The notes beneath the pieces were generated by a model, which was not told the DNA's origin, did no database searches, and saw only the letters and a list, made by a program, of their open reading frames with translations. A program made the position numbers and the translations under genes. A stretch of 41,715 nucleotides of DNA from Streptomyces colonosanans. Lineage in GTDB: Bacteria; Actinomycetota; Actinomycetes; Streptomycetales; Streptomycetaceae. Positions 1 through 7,781 of this stretch are shown here, one piece after another. Position 1 is the first letter of the stretch; the number at the start of each line of letters is the position of its first letter. The DNA is taken from assembly GCF_001866645.1 (NCBI RefSeq), contig NZ_MLYP01000019.1, positions 1 to 41,715 of the forward strand. Direction: 5' to 3'.

Positions 1-48
1 CGGAAGCCCTCGTACTGGACGTACTTGGGCTTTCGGTCGGTGCGGCGA

Positions 49-85
49 GTGGGGGTACCCCCTGCTCGAAGAGCTTGGGGGAGGC
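49..85. repeat. Short GC-rich palindromic repeat unit, Streptomyces intergenic type
   Basis: The segment starts with GTGGGGGTACCCCC, continues through GCTCGA and ends in GGGGGAGG. The outer runs of G and C can pair, so the unit folds as a nested palindrome. A related unit, GTGGGGGTCCCCCC followed by GCTCGA, lies inside a coding region at 33805-33838. Units of this kind are abundant between genes in Streptomyces genomes (general knowledge). Nothing else can be assigned in 1-140: no start codon with coding character was seen, so this is probably the intergenic tail beyond the operon terminator. Confidence 0.5.
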
Positions 86-140
86 GTGCCGGGCGTCGCG
101 ACGGGGCAAACGTTGCCTGTTGCGGCACTAGCGCCCCGGC

Positions 141-168
141 AGGCAGGGGGCAGCAGTGCCCCCTGCCT
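141..168 (-). terminator. Hairpin terminator of the catabolic operon
   Basis: Positions 141-152 and 157-168 are perfect 12-bp inverted arms separated by a GCAG loop. The hairpin overlaps the stop codon of the tetR gene at 168-170. It is a very stable GC hairpin without a clear T-run, the usual Streptomyces form. It closes the minus-strand operon that begins near 10314. Confidence 0.8.
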
Positions 169-767
169 CAGTCCAGCGTCTGCTCCAGCAGCGCCGCCCA
201 CTGCGCCACCACCGGCTGCCGGCGGCCGGCGTCGTCGGTGAGGAGGTTCGCCAGGCCCAGGCCGCGGGCCATGTCCAGCAGGCCCTGGACCGTCTCGCGC
301 ACGCCCGGCCGGGACTCGTCGGCGCCGAGGAGGTCGACGGCGATGCGATGGGTCTCGCGGCCGACGCGGGCCTCCAGTTCCGTCACCCGCGGGCGCAGCT
401 GGTCCTCGTTCGAGGCGGCGACCCACAGATGCAGGGCCGCGCGGAACAACGGCCCGGTGTAGAGGTCGACGAGGGCCGCGACGACCGCCCGGCGGTCGGC
501 GGCGCCCCGCGGGAACAGCGCCCGTATCGCCGTGGAGCGCTCCTCGGCGACATACTCGACGGCCGCTGTGAACAGGTCCTCGCGGGTGGGGAAGTGGTGT
601 TGGGCGGCGCCCCGGGAGACCCCGGCGCGTTCGGCGACGACCGAGACCGTGGAGCCCGCCCAGCCGTGTTCGGCGAGGCAGGCCACGGCGGCCTCCAGGA
701 GCCGCTGCCGGGTCGCCCGGCTGCGGTCCTGCTTGGGAACGCGTTCGACCGTGCTCACACCACCCAT
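168..767 (-). CDS. TetR/AcrR family transcriptional regulator
   Basis: This 199-residue protein has a TetR N-terminal DNA-binding domain at about residues 15-65, with a helix-turn-helix around VAERAGVSRGAAQHHF (44-59), followed by a helical ligand-binding domain. It is the last gene of the operon and overlaps the crotonase gene by 13 bp. A GTG at 758, which overlaps the upstream stop as GTGA, is an equally possible start and would match the coupling used elsewhere in this operon. By position and family it is the likely repressor of the operon, responding to an acyl-CoA or terpenoid intermediate. That role is inferred; the atu operon of Pseudomonas is also controlled by a TetR protein, AtuR. 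A candidate operator lies at the operon head (10376-10389). Confidence 0.9.
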   Translation of the reverse strand: MGGVSTVERVPKQDRSRATRQRLLEAAVACLAEHGWAGSTVSVVAERAGVSRGAAQHHFPTREDLFTAAVEYVAEERSTAIRALFPRGAADRRAVVAALVDLYTGPLFRAALHLWVAASNEDQLRPRVTELEARVGRETHRIAVDLLGADESRPGVRETVQGLLDMARGLGLANLLTDDAGRRQPVVAQWAALLEQTLD

Positions 768-1492
768 GCGGGGTCCCGTCGTTCGAGGAAGGCCGTCATC
801 CCCTCGCGGGCCTGCGGGGAGGAGAACAGCCGGGCCGAGAGCGCGGTCAGGCCGGCCGCGTCCCGGTCGAAGGTCTCCAGCACAGTAGCGGTGAGCAGTC
901 GTTTGGTCTCGGCCAGCCCCTGGGGTGAGGCCCGGCGCAGCCCGTCGAGCACGGGCGCGAGCACCGCGTCGACGTCGTCGTCCGCGGCCGTGAGCAGCCC
1001 GGTGCGTACGGCCTCGGCGGCGTCGAAGCGCTCACCGGTGAGGTAGTAGCGGGCGAGGGCGCGGGGGTCGGTACGCGGCAGCAGGGGCAGGGAGATGACG
1101 GCGGGGGCGACACCGATGCGTACCTCCGTGAAGGCGAAGGTGGCGTCGGTGGAGGCGGCGGCGAGGTCACAGGCGCCCAGCAGGCCGAGACCGCCCGCCC
1201 GCACATGCCCCCGCACCCGGGCGACGACGGGCTTGGGCAGCTCGACGATCTGCCGCAGCAGCCCCACCAGTGCTTCCGGGTCCGGGGGATCCCGCAGGTC
1301 GGCGCCCGCGCAGAAGGTGTTCCCGGTGTGGGTGAGGACGACGGCGCGGGTGTCGCGGTCCGTGGCGCAGCGGGTCAACGCGTCGGCGAGGCCGGTGACG
1401 AGCGTGGCCGACAGGGCGTTGCGGTTGCCGGGCGAGTCGAGGGTGAGGGTGGTGATGCCGCGGTCGTGCGCGGTGTGTACGAGGCCGGTCAT
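755..1492 (-). CDS. Enoyl-CoA hydratase/isomerase (crotonase) family protein
   Basis: The 245-residue protein has the crotonase fold. The oxyanion-hole segments are FCAGADL (60-66) and RAGGLGLLGACDL (98-110). Of the two catalytic glutamates of classical enoyl-CoA hydratase, the second is kept (E123 in FTEVRIG), but the first falls on a glycine in GGLGLLG. The chemistry may therefore differ from plain hydration. The ATG at 1492 overlaps the stop of the acyl-CoA ligase gene as ATGA, so the two are translationally coupled. In an atu-type pathway the corresponding enzyme (AtuE) hydrates the carboxylated enoyl-CoA; that assignment rests on operon content. Members of this family are hard to separate by sequence alone, so substrate is unknown. 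Confidence 0.9.
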   Translation of the reverse strand: MTGLVHTAHDRGITTLTLDSPGNRNALSATLVTGLADALTRCATDRDTRAVVLTHTGNTFCAGADLRDPPDPEALVGLLRQIVELPKPVVARVRGHVRAGGLGLLGACDLAAASTDATFAFTEVRIGVAPAVISLPLLPRTDPRALARYYLTGERFDAAEAVRTGLLTAADDDVDAVLAPVLDGLRRASPQGLAETKRLLTATVLETFDRDAAGLTALSARLFSSPQAREGMTAFLERRDPAWVV

Positions 1493-3054
1493 GGCCGTGC
1501 CCTGAGCTGTCGGCGGAGGATCTTCCCGGAGGCGGCCCGCGGCACCCCGTCGGTGAAGGTGACGTTCCGGATGCGCTTGTAGGGGGAGACGCGTTCGGCG
1601 ACGTACCTCATGACCTCCCCTTCGTCGAGGTCGTCCGCGTCCGGCCCCCGCACCACGAAGGCGTGCGGGACCTCGCTGTGGTCGTCGTCGTAGACGCCGA
1701 TGACGGCGGCGTCCGCGATCTGCGGGTGGGTCAGCAGGAGGGCCTCCAGTTCGGCGGGGGCCACCTGGAAGCCCTTGTACTTGATGAGTTCCTTGACGCG
1801 GTCGACGACGAACAGCCAGCCGTCGGCGTCGATGCGGCCGACGTCCCCGGTGCGCAGCCAGCCGTCCTGGTCGATCAGCACGTCGGTCGCCTCGGGCCGT
1901 CCCAGGTAGCCCTTCATCACCTGGGGGCCGCGGATGGCGATCTCGCCGGTCTCGCCGACGCCGAGGTCCTTGCCTGGGTCGTCGAGGGAGAGGATGCGCA
2001 TCTCGGTGCCCGCGATGAGCCTGCCGACGGTCCCCGGGGGCGGGTTCTGGGCGCCCAGGGGGACGACGTGCGAGCCGGGCGACAGTTCCGTCATGCCGTA
2101 GGCCTGGCCGACCGGTGGCAGCCCGAGCCGCCGTGAACAGGCCGCCGCCAGTTCGGCGTCCAGGGGTGCGGCGGCCGAGGTGATGTGCTGCAGGGACGAC
2201 AGGTCGTACCCGTCGACGGCGGGATGCTTGGCGAGGGCGAGGACGATCGGCGGGGCGACGTACAGCCTGGTGATGCGGTGCTTCTCGACGGCGGCCAGGA
2301 ACGTCTCCAGGTCGAAGCGGGGCAGCACGACGACCGTGGCGCCCTGCCTGAGGGGCGCGTTCATCAGGGCGGTCAGCCCGTAGATATGGAAGAACGGCAG
2401 GACGGCGAGGATACGTTCGCCGGGGCCGGCCGGCACCAGGGGTTCGAGCTGGGCGAGGTTCGTGGCGATCGAGCGGTGGGTGAGCATCACACCCTTGGGA
2501 GTGCCCGTGGTCCCCGACGAATACGGGAGGGCCGCGATGTCCTGAGCGGGGTCGATGCCGACCTCGGGTCCGGGCGCGGTCGTGGCCAGCATGTCGAGCA
2601 GGGAGCGGTGACCGGGCGCTCTGTCGCACACGAAGATCTCCCGTATGCCGCCCGCGCTTTCGGCGGCCGTACGCGCCGCCTCCAGGAACGGTGACACGGT
2701 GACGATCCAGCGGGCGTCCGAGTCGCGCAGCTGCCGCGCGATCTCGTCCGCCGTGGCGAGCGGGTGCACGGTCGTGACCGACGCGCCCGCACGCGTGGCA
2801 CCGTAGAACGCGATCGGGTAGGCGATCGTGTTGGGGCTGTGCAGGGCGAGCACGTCGCCCTTGCGCACGCCCGCCTCGGCGAAGGCGGCGGCCAGCCCCC
2901 GGTGGAACCGGTCGAGTTGCGTGTACGTGAGGGTGGTGCCGTCCACCCCGTCGATCAGGGCGGGCAGCTCACCGAACTCGGCGGCCCGGCCCAGGACCGC
3001 CTCGTGGATGGGGCGTTCGACGGCCGGGACGTCTGCGTACTGGCTTCGGAACAC
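1489..3054 (-). CDS. Acyl-CoA synthetase, 4-coumarate-CoA ligase-like (ANL superfamily)
   Basis: A 521-residue ATP-dependent acyl/aryl-CoA ligase, full length for the family. Visible motifs are the phosphate-binding loop YSSGTTGTPKG (178-188), AYGMTE (319-324), DGWLRTGD (397-404), the hinge VDRVKELIKYKGFQV (417-431) and the C-terminal catalytic lysine in ASGKILRR (K511). It would activate a free carboxylic acid to its CoA thioester at the start of the pathway. The gene overlaps the crotonase by 4 bp and follows the acyl-CoA dehydrogenase after 47 nt. Streptomyces annotations often say 4-coumarate ligase, but the neighbours point to an aliphatic or isoprenoid acid. From memory, the homologous S. 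coelicolor gene SCO4383 holds the attB site of phage SV1; orthology was not tested here. Confidence 0.93.
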   Translation of the reverse strand: MFRSQYADVPAVERPIHEAVLGRAAEFGELPALIDGVDGTTLTYTQLDRFHRGLAAAFAEAGVRKGDVLALHSPNTIAYPIAFYGATRAGASVTTVHPLATADEIARQLRDSDARWIVTVSPFLEAARTAAESAGGIREIFVCDRAPGHRSLLDMLATTAPGPEVGIDPAQDIAALPYSSGTTGTPKGVMLTHRSIATNLAQLEPLVPAGPGERILAVLPFFHIYGLTALMNAPLRQGATVVVLPRFDLETFLAAVEKHRITRLYVAPPIVLALAKHPAVDGYDLSSLQHITSAAAPLDAELAAACSRRLGLPPVGQAYGMTELSPGSHVVPLGAQNPPPGTVGRLIAGTEMRILSLDDPGKDLGVGETGEIAIRGPQVMKGYLGRPEATDVLIDQDGWLRTGDVGRIDADGWLFVVDRVKELIKYKGFQVAPAELEALLLTHPQIADAAVIGVYDDDHSEVPHAFVVRGPDADDLDEGEVMRYVAERVSPYKRIRNVTFTDGVPRAASGKILRRQLRARP

Positions 3055-3101
3055 GGTTCCTCCTCGTACGACTCGCTACGGCTGCGGTGCGGTTGCCGAG
3101 G

Positions 3102-4262
3102 TCAGTAGGACTTCGGCAGGCCCAGGGTCTGGTGGGAGACGTAGTTGAGGATCATCTCCCGGCTCACCGGCGCGATACGGGCCACGCGCGAGGCCGTGAT
3201 GAGGGAGGCGAGCCCGAACTCCCGGGTGAGGCCGTTGCCGCCGAGGGTGTGCACGGCCTGGTCCACGGCCTTCACACAGGCCTCTCCGGCGGTGTACTTG
3301 GCCATGTTGGCGGCCTCCCCGGCGGCGATGTCGTCCCCGGAGTCGTACAGGCAGGCGGCCTTCTGCATCATCAGGCGGGCCAGTTCGAGGTCGATGTGGG
3401 CCTGTGCGAGAGGGTGCGCGATCGCCTGGTGGGCGCCGATGGGCTGCTTGAAGACGGTACGGTCGCGCGCGTACTCGACGGCCCGGGACAGCGCGTAGCG
3501 GCCCATGCCGATCGCGAAGGCGGCGGTCATCACGCGCTCGGGGTTGAGGCCGGCGAACAGCTGGAGCAGCCCCGCGTCCTCGTCGCCGACGAGCGCGTCG
3601 GCGGGCAGCCGCACCCCGTCCAGGGTCAGCTCGAACTGCTTCTCCGCACCGGCCAGTTCCATGTCGATCTGCCGCCGCCCGAAGCCGGGTGTGTCCCGGG
3701 GGACGACGAACAGGCAGGGCTTGAGCCTCCCGGTGCGGGCGTCCTCGGTGCGGCCGACGATCAGGGTCGCGTCGGCGATGTCGACACCGGAGATGAACAC
3801 CTTGCGGCCGCTCAGGATCCAGCAGTCGCCGTCCCGGCGGGCGGTGGTGGTGATGCGGTGGGAGTTGGAGCCGGCGTCGGGTTCGGTGATGCCGAAGGCC
3901 ATGGTGCGGGTGCCGTCCGCGAGGCCCGGCAGCCACCGCTGTTTCTGTGCGGGCGTGCCGAAGCGGGCGATGACCGTACCGCAGATCGCCGGTGACACGA
4001 CGAGCATGAGAAGAGGACAGCCTGCGGCCCCCAACTCCTCCAGAACCATGGACAGTTCGGCAATGCCGCCGCCTCCGCCTCCGTACTCCTCGGGCAGGTT
4101 CACCCCGAGGTAGCCCAACTTGGCTGCTTCGGCCCAGAGTTCGGTGGGGTGGCGGTTCTCGGCGATGACCGAGGTGAGGTAGTTGCGGCCGTAGCGCTTG
4201 CCGAGTGCGGCCACGGCCGAGCGGAGAGCCTGGTGTTCGTCGGTCTCGATGACGGGGCTCAT
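3102..4262 (-). CDS. Acyl-CoA dehydrogenase
   Basis: This 386-residue FAD flavoprotein has the typical three-part fold: an N-terminal helical domain, a middle beta domain with FGITEPDAGSNS (123-134), and a C-terminal helical domain with RTVFKQPIGAHQA (268-280) and GGNG (341-344). It would introduce the alpha,beta double bond in the acyl-CoA. The usual C-terminal catalytic glutamate of MCAD-like enzymes, in YEGT, is absent: the aligned stretch reads RIAPVSREM. A glutamate at E242 in LNPERV sits where isovaleryl-CoA dehydrogenase carries its base, so this is probably an IVD-like branched-chain type (AtuD/LiuA class). That alignment was done by eye. Gaps are 73 nt to the carboxylase alpha gene and 47 nt to the ligase, consistent with one transcript. 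Confidence 0.92.
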   Translation of the reverse strand: MSPVIETDEHQALRSAVAALGKRYGRNYLTSVIAENRHPTELWAEAAKLGYLGVNLPEEYGGGGGGIAELSMVLEELGAAGCPLLMLVVSPAICGTVIARFGTPAQKQRWLPGLADGTRTMAFGITEPDAGSNSHRITTTARRDGDCWILSGRKVFISGVDIADATLIVGRTEDARTGRLKPCLFVVPRDTPGFGRRQIDMELAGAEKQFELTLDGVRLPADALVGDEDAGLLQLFAGLNPERVMTAAFAIGMGRYALSRAVEYARDRTVFKQPIGAHQAIAHPLAQAHIDLELARLMMQKAACLYDSGDDIAAGEAANMAKYTAGEACVKAVDQAVHTLGGNGLTREFGLASLITASRVARIAPVSREMILNYVSHQTLGLPKSY

Positions 4263-4335
4263 GTCGGTCTCCCGGGTTCGAGTGGTCTGTGATCGCTCGC
4301 GCGGCCGACCCGCGTGGCGAAGGGGGTGCGCGTTG

Positions 4336-6177
4336 CTACTCGGGGCTGTGCACCACTGCCAGCAGGGCCCCCACCTCGACCTGTCGGCCGGGGGTGGCGT
4401 GCAGGGCCGTCAACGTCCCGGCGGCGGGCGCCGTGATCGTGTGCTCCATCTTCATCGCCTCCAGCCACAGCAGGGGCTCTCCGGCCCGTACGGCGGCTCC
4501 GACGGCAAGGCCCTCCGCCACCCGTACGACCGTTCCCGGCATCGGTGCGAGCAGAGAGCCCGGGGCGTGGTCGGCGGTGGGTTCGGGGAAGCGGGGCAGG
4601 GCGGTGAGGGCGGTCGGCCCGACGTGGACCCGGTCGCCATATCGAGCCACCTCGAACCTCCGTTGCACGCCGTCGACTTCGAGGACGACGAGGCGCGCTT
4701 CGGCGTGCACCACGCGCACCCCGTCCGCCGCCAGGCCCGTACGGGTGTGCCGGTAGCGGACCTCGCGCTCCTCGCCCGCCATGAGGTACCGCCTGATCTG
4801 CGGCTGGGAGGGCAGGTTGCGCCAGCCGCCGAACCGCGACCGGCCGTGCGCGTCGGCGAGGGCGGCGGCCAGGGGTGCGTACGGGTCGGGGGCGGGTTCG
4901 GTCAGCTCGGACAGGTGGCGGTCGTAGAAGCCGGTGTCCATCCGGGCCGTCGTGAACTCCTCGTGGTGCAGGGACCGTACGAGCAGGTCCCGGTTGGTCA
5001 CCGGGCCATGGATCCGGGCCCGCTCCAGGGCGGCGGCCAGCCTGCGGACCGCCTCGGCGCGGGTCGGGGCGTGGGCGACGGCCTTGGCGATCAGGGGGTC
5101 GTAGTGGACGCCGATCGTGTCGCCGTCCGCGTACCCGGCGTCCACACGGACATCCGGTACGGCGAGGCGGTGCAGTGTGCCGGTCTGCGGAGCCCAGTCG
5201 CGCGCCGGGTCCTCGGCGTAGAGCCGGGCCTCGATCGCGTGGCCCCGCGCGCGGGGAGGCTCGTCGTCCAGGGCCGCACCCTCCGCCACCCGGATCTGGA
5301 GGGCCACCAGGTCGATCCCGAACACCGCTTCCGTGACCGGGTGTTCCACCTGCAGCCGGGTGTTCATCTCCAGGAAGTGGGCGCGGCCGTCCGCGACCAG
5401 GAACTCCACCGTGCCGGCGCCCACGTAGTCGACGGCACGGGCGGCCCGTACGGCCATCGCGCCCAGGGAGGCGGTGAGTTCGGCCGTCAGGTCCGGCGCC
5501 GGGGCCTCCTCGATCACCTTCTGGTGGCGGCGCTGGAGGGAGCAGTCGCGGGTGCCGAGCGCCCACACCGTGCCGTGTGTGTCGGCGAGGATCTGCACCT
5601 CGATGTGGCGACCGCCCTCCACATACGGCTCGACGAAGACCTCGTCGTCACCGAAGGCGCTGAGCGCCTCGGCGCGCGCGGCGGTCAGTTCGGCGTCCAG
5701 GGCGGCCAGCTCCCTGACGATCCGCATCCCGCGTCCGCCACCGCCCGCCGCCGCCTTGACCAGCACGGGCAGGTCGTCGGCCGTGACGGTGGCCAGCGGC
5801 TCCAGGCCCATCAGCTTCTTCGCGCGGGTCTTGGAGGCCATCGCCTCGATCGCCTCCGGTGGCGGCCCGATCCACACCAGGCCCGCCTCCCGCACGGCAC
5901 GCGCGAAGTCGGCGTTCTCGGACAGGAAGCCGTACCCGGGGTGCACGGCGTCGGCGCCGGCGGCCAGGGCCGCCCGCACGATCGGGTCGCCGCGCAGATA
6001 GGTGTCCGCGGGGGCCGCCCCCGGCAGTCGTACCGCCGCATCGGCCATGCGCGCGTGGAGCGCGTTCCCGTCGGCGTCCGAGTGCACGGCGACGGTGCGG
6101 ATGCCCAGCTCGCGGCAGGTGCGGACAATGCGGCAGGCGATCTCGCCGCGGTTCGCCACCAGAACGGTAGTAATCAC
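4336..6177 (-). CDS. Acyl-CoA carboxylase alpha subunit: biotin carboxylase plus biotin carboxyl carrier domain
   Basis: A 613-residue protein starting at GTG 6177, five bases after the stop of the beta-subunit gene, with a GAGG ribosome site over that stop. The biotin carboxylase part starts with LVANRGEIACRI, carries the glycine-rich ATP loop AAGGGGRGMR and the active-site run EMNTRLQVEHP. The C-terminus is a biotinyl domain with EAMKMEH, the biotinylated lysine being about K576. With the neighbouring beta subunit it would carboxylate an acyl-CoA at the expense of ATP and bicarbonate. The beta partner and AtuA neighbour suggest a methylcrotonyl/geranyl-CoA type substrate. Oddity: the stretch between the lysine of SKTRAKK and the ATP loop is clearly shorter than in AccC, lacking the usual AGVP-like segment. 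Confidence 0.93.
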   Translation of the reverse strand: MITTVLVANRGEIACRIVRTCRELGIRTVAVHSDADGNALHARMADAAVRLPGAAPADTYLRGDPIVRAALAAGADAVHPGYGFLSENADFARAVREAGLVWIGPPPEAIEAMASKTRAKKLMGLEPLATVTADDLPVLVKAAAGGGGRGMRIVRELAALDAELTAARAEALSAFGDDEVFVEPYVEGGRHIEVQILADTHGTVWALGTRDCSLQRRHQKVIEEAPAPDLTAELTASLGAMAVRAARAVDYVGAGTVEFLVADGRAHFLEMNTRLQVEHPVTEAVFGIDLVALQIRVAEGAALDDEPPRARGHAIEARLYAEDPARDWAPQTGTLHRLAVPDVRVDAGYADGDTIGVHYDPLIAKAVAHAPTRAEAVRRLAAALERARIHGPVTNRDLLVRSLHHEEFTTARMDTGFYDRHLSELTEPAPDPYAPLAAALADAHGRSRFGGWRNLPSQPQIRRYLMAGEEREVRYRHTRTGLAADGVRVVHAEARLVVLEVDGVQRRFEVARYGDRVHVGPTALTALPRFPEPTADHAPGSLLAPMPGTVVRVAEGLAVGAAVRAGEPLLWLEAMKMEHTITAPAAGTLTALHATPGRQVEVGALLAVVHSPE

Positions 6178-6182
6178 GGGCC

Positions 6183-7781
6183 TCACATCCGGAAGACGCC
6201 GAACCCGCCACGCACGCCCTCGTAGGGCGCGGTGTGGATCGCGGACAGGCACAGGCCGAGGACGGTGCGGGTGTCGCGCGGGTCGATGACCCCGTCGTCG
6301 TACAGCCGCCCGGACAGGAACATCGGCAGGGACTCGGACTCGATCTGCTGCTCCACCATGGCGCGCAGGGCGGCGTCCGCGTCCTCGTCGTAGGACTGCC
6401 CCTTCGCGGCCGCCGACTGGCGGGCGACGATCGAGAGGACGCCGGCGAGCTGTTGCGGTCCCATGACGGCCGATTTGGCGCTGGGCCAGGCGAACAGGAA
6501 GCGCGGGTCGTATGCTCGCCCGCACATGCCGTAGTGCCCGGCCCCGTACGAGGCGCCCATGAGCACGGACAGGTGCGGGACCCGGCTGTTGGACACCGCG
6601 TTGATCATCATCGCGCCGTGCTTGATGATGCCGCCCTGTTCGTACCTGCTGCCGACCATGTAGCCGGTGGTGTTGTGCAGGAACAGCAGCGGGATGTCGC
6701 GTTGGTTGGCGAGCTGGATGAACTGCGCGGCCTTCTGGGACTCCTCGCTGAAGAGCACCCCGCGGGCGTTGGCCAAAACCCCGACCGGATAGCCGTGCAG
6801 GGTGGCCCAACCGGTGCACAGGCTCGTCCCGTACAGCGGCTTGAACTCGTCGAAGTCGGAGGCGTCGACGATGCGGGAGATGACCTCGCGCGGGTCGAAG
6901 GGCACCTTCAGGTCGCCGGGGACGATCCCGAGGAGTTCCTCCTCGTCGTACAAGGGCGGGACCGCCTGGCCCGGATCGGCGTACGCCTTGCGGTGGTTGA
7001 GGCGGGCGACCACCCGTCGCGCCTGGCGCAGGGCGTCCTGTTCGTCGGCGGCGAAGTAGTCCGCGAGGCCCGACACGCGCGCGTGCATCTCGGCGCCGCC
7101 GAGGGATTCGTCGTCGCTCTCCTCGCCGGTGGCCATCTTCACCAGGGGCGGTCCGCCGAGGAAGACCTTGGCCCGCTCTTTGACCATGATCACGTGGTCG
7201 GACATGCCGGGGACGTAGGCGCCTCCGGCCGTCGAGTTCCCGAAGACGACCGCGACGGTGGGGATCCCGGCGGCGGACAGCCGTGTGAGGTCGCGGAAGA
7301 TGGCCCCGCCCGGGATGAAGATCTCCTTCTGGGACGGCAGATCGGCGCCGCCCGACTCGACGAGGCTGATGCACGGCAGCCGGTTGGCGAGCGCGATGTC
7401 GTTGGCGCGCAGGGCCTTCTTCAGGCTCCACGGGTTGCTGGCGCCGCCCCGCACCGTCGGGTCGTTGGCGGTGATCAGGCACTCGACACCCTCGACGACA
7501 CCGATGCCGGTGACGAGGGAGGCGCCGACCGTGTAGTCGCTGCCCCAGGCGGCGAGCGGGGACAGTTCCAGGAAGGGCGTGTCGGGGTCGAGGAGGAGTT
7601 CGATGCGCTCGCGGGCGAGCAGCTTGCCGCGCTTGCGGTGCCGTGCGACGTACTTCTCACCGCCGCCCGCCAGCGCCTTGGCGTGCTCGGCGTCCAGTGC
7701 GGCGAGTTCGGCGAGCATGGCGTCGCGGTTCTCCCGGTAGCCGGGGTCGTCGACGTCCACGGACGTGGAGAGGACCGTCAC
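6183..7781 (-). CDS. Acyl-CoA carboxylase beta subunit (carboxyltransferase)
   Basis: A 532-residue carboxyltransferase with N- and C-terminal crotonase-like halves. The motifs GGAYVPGMSDH and YGAGHYGMCGRAYDPRF are characteristic of the methylcrotonyl-CoA and geranyl-CoA carboxylase branch rather than the propionyl-CoA (PccB) branch; the distinction is from family knowledge. The GTG at 7781 overlaps the stop of the AtuA-like gene as GTGA, which decides this start over an ATG upstream at 7865. It would move carboxylate from biotin on the alpha subunit to the gamma-carbon of a beta-methyl enoyl-CoA. It is the AtuC/LiuB counterpart of this operon. Confidence 0.94.
   Translation of the reverse strand: MTVLSTSVDVDDPGYRENRDAMLAELAALDAEHAKALAGGGEKYVARHRKRGKLLARERIELLLDPDTPFLELSPLAAWGSDYTVGASLVTGIGVVEGVECLITANDPTVRGGASNPWSLKKALRANDIALANRLPCISLVESGGADLPSQKEIFIPGGAIFRDLTRLSAAGIPTVAVVFGNSTAGGAYVPGMSDHVIMVKERAKVFLGGPPLVKMATGEESDDESLGGAEMHARVSGLADYFAADEQDALRQARRVVARLNHRKAYADPGQAVPPLYDEEELLGIVPGDLKVPFDPREVISRIVDASDFDEFKPLYGTSLCTGWATLHGYPVGVLANARGVLFSEESQKAAQFIQLANQRDIPLLFLHNTTGYMVGSRYEQGGIIKHGAMMINAVSNSRVPHLSVLMGASYGAGHYGMCGRAYDPRFLFAWPSAKSAVMGPQQLAGVLSIVARQSAAAKGQSYDEDADAALRAMVEQQIESESLPMFLSGRLYDDGVIDPRDTRTVLGLCLSAIHTAPYEGVRGGFGVFRM

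Noticed and set aside
755..2629. Single 624-codon frame covering crotonase and ligase
   Set aside because: The first part is an out-of-frame reading of the ligase gene; only the part from ATG 1492 is the crotonase.
4336..7482. 1048-codon frame covering carboxylase alpha and part of beta
   Set aside because: The region before GTG 6177 is a wrong-frame reading of the carboxyltransferase; no true fusion.
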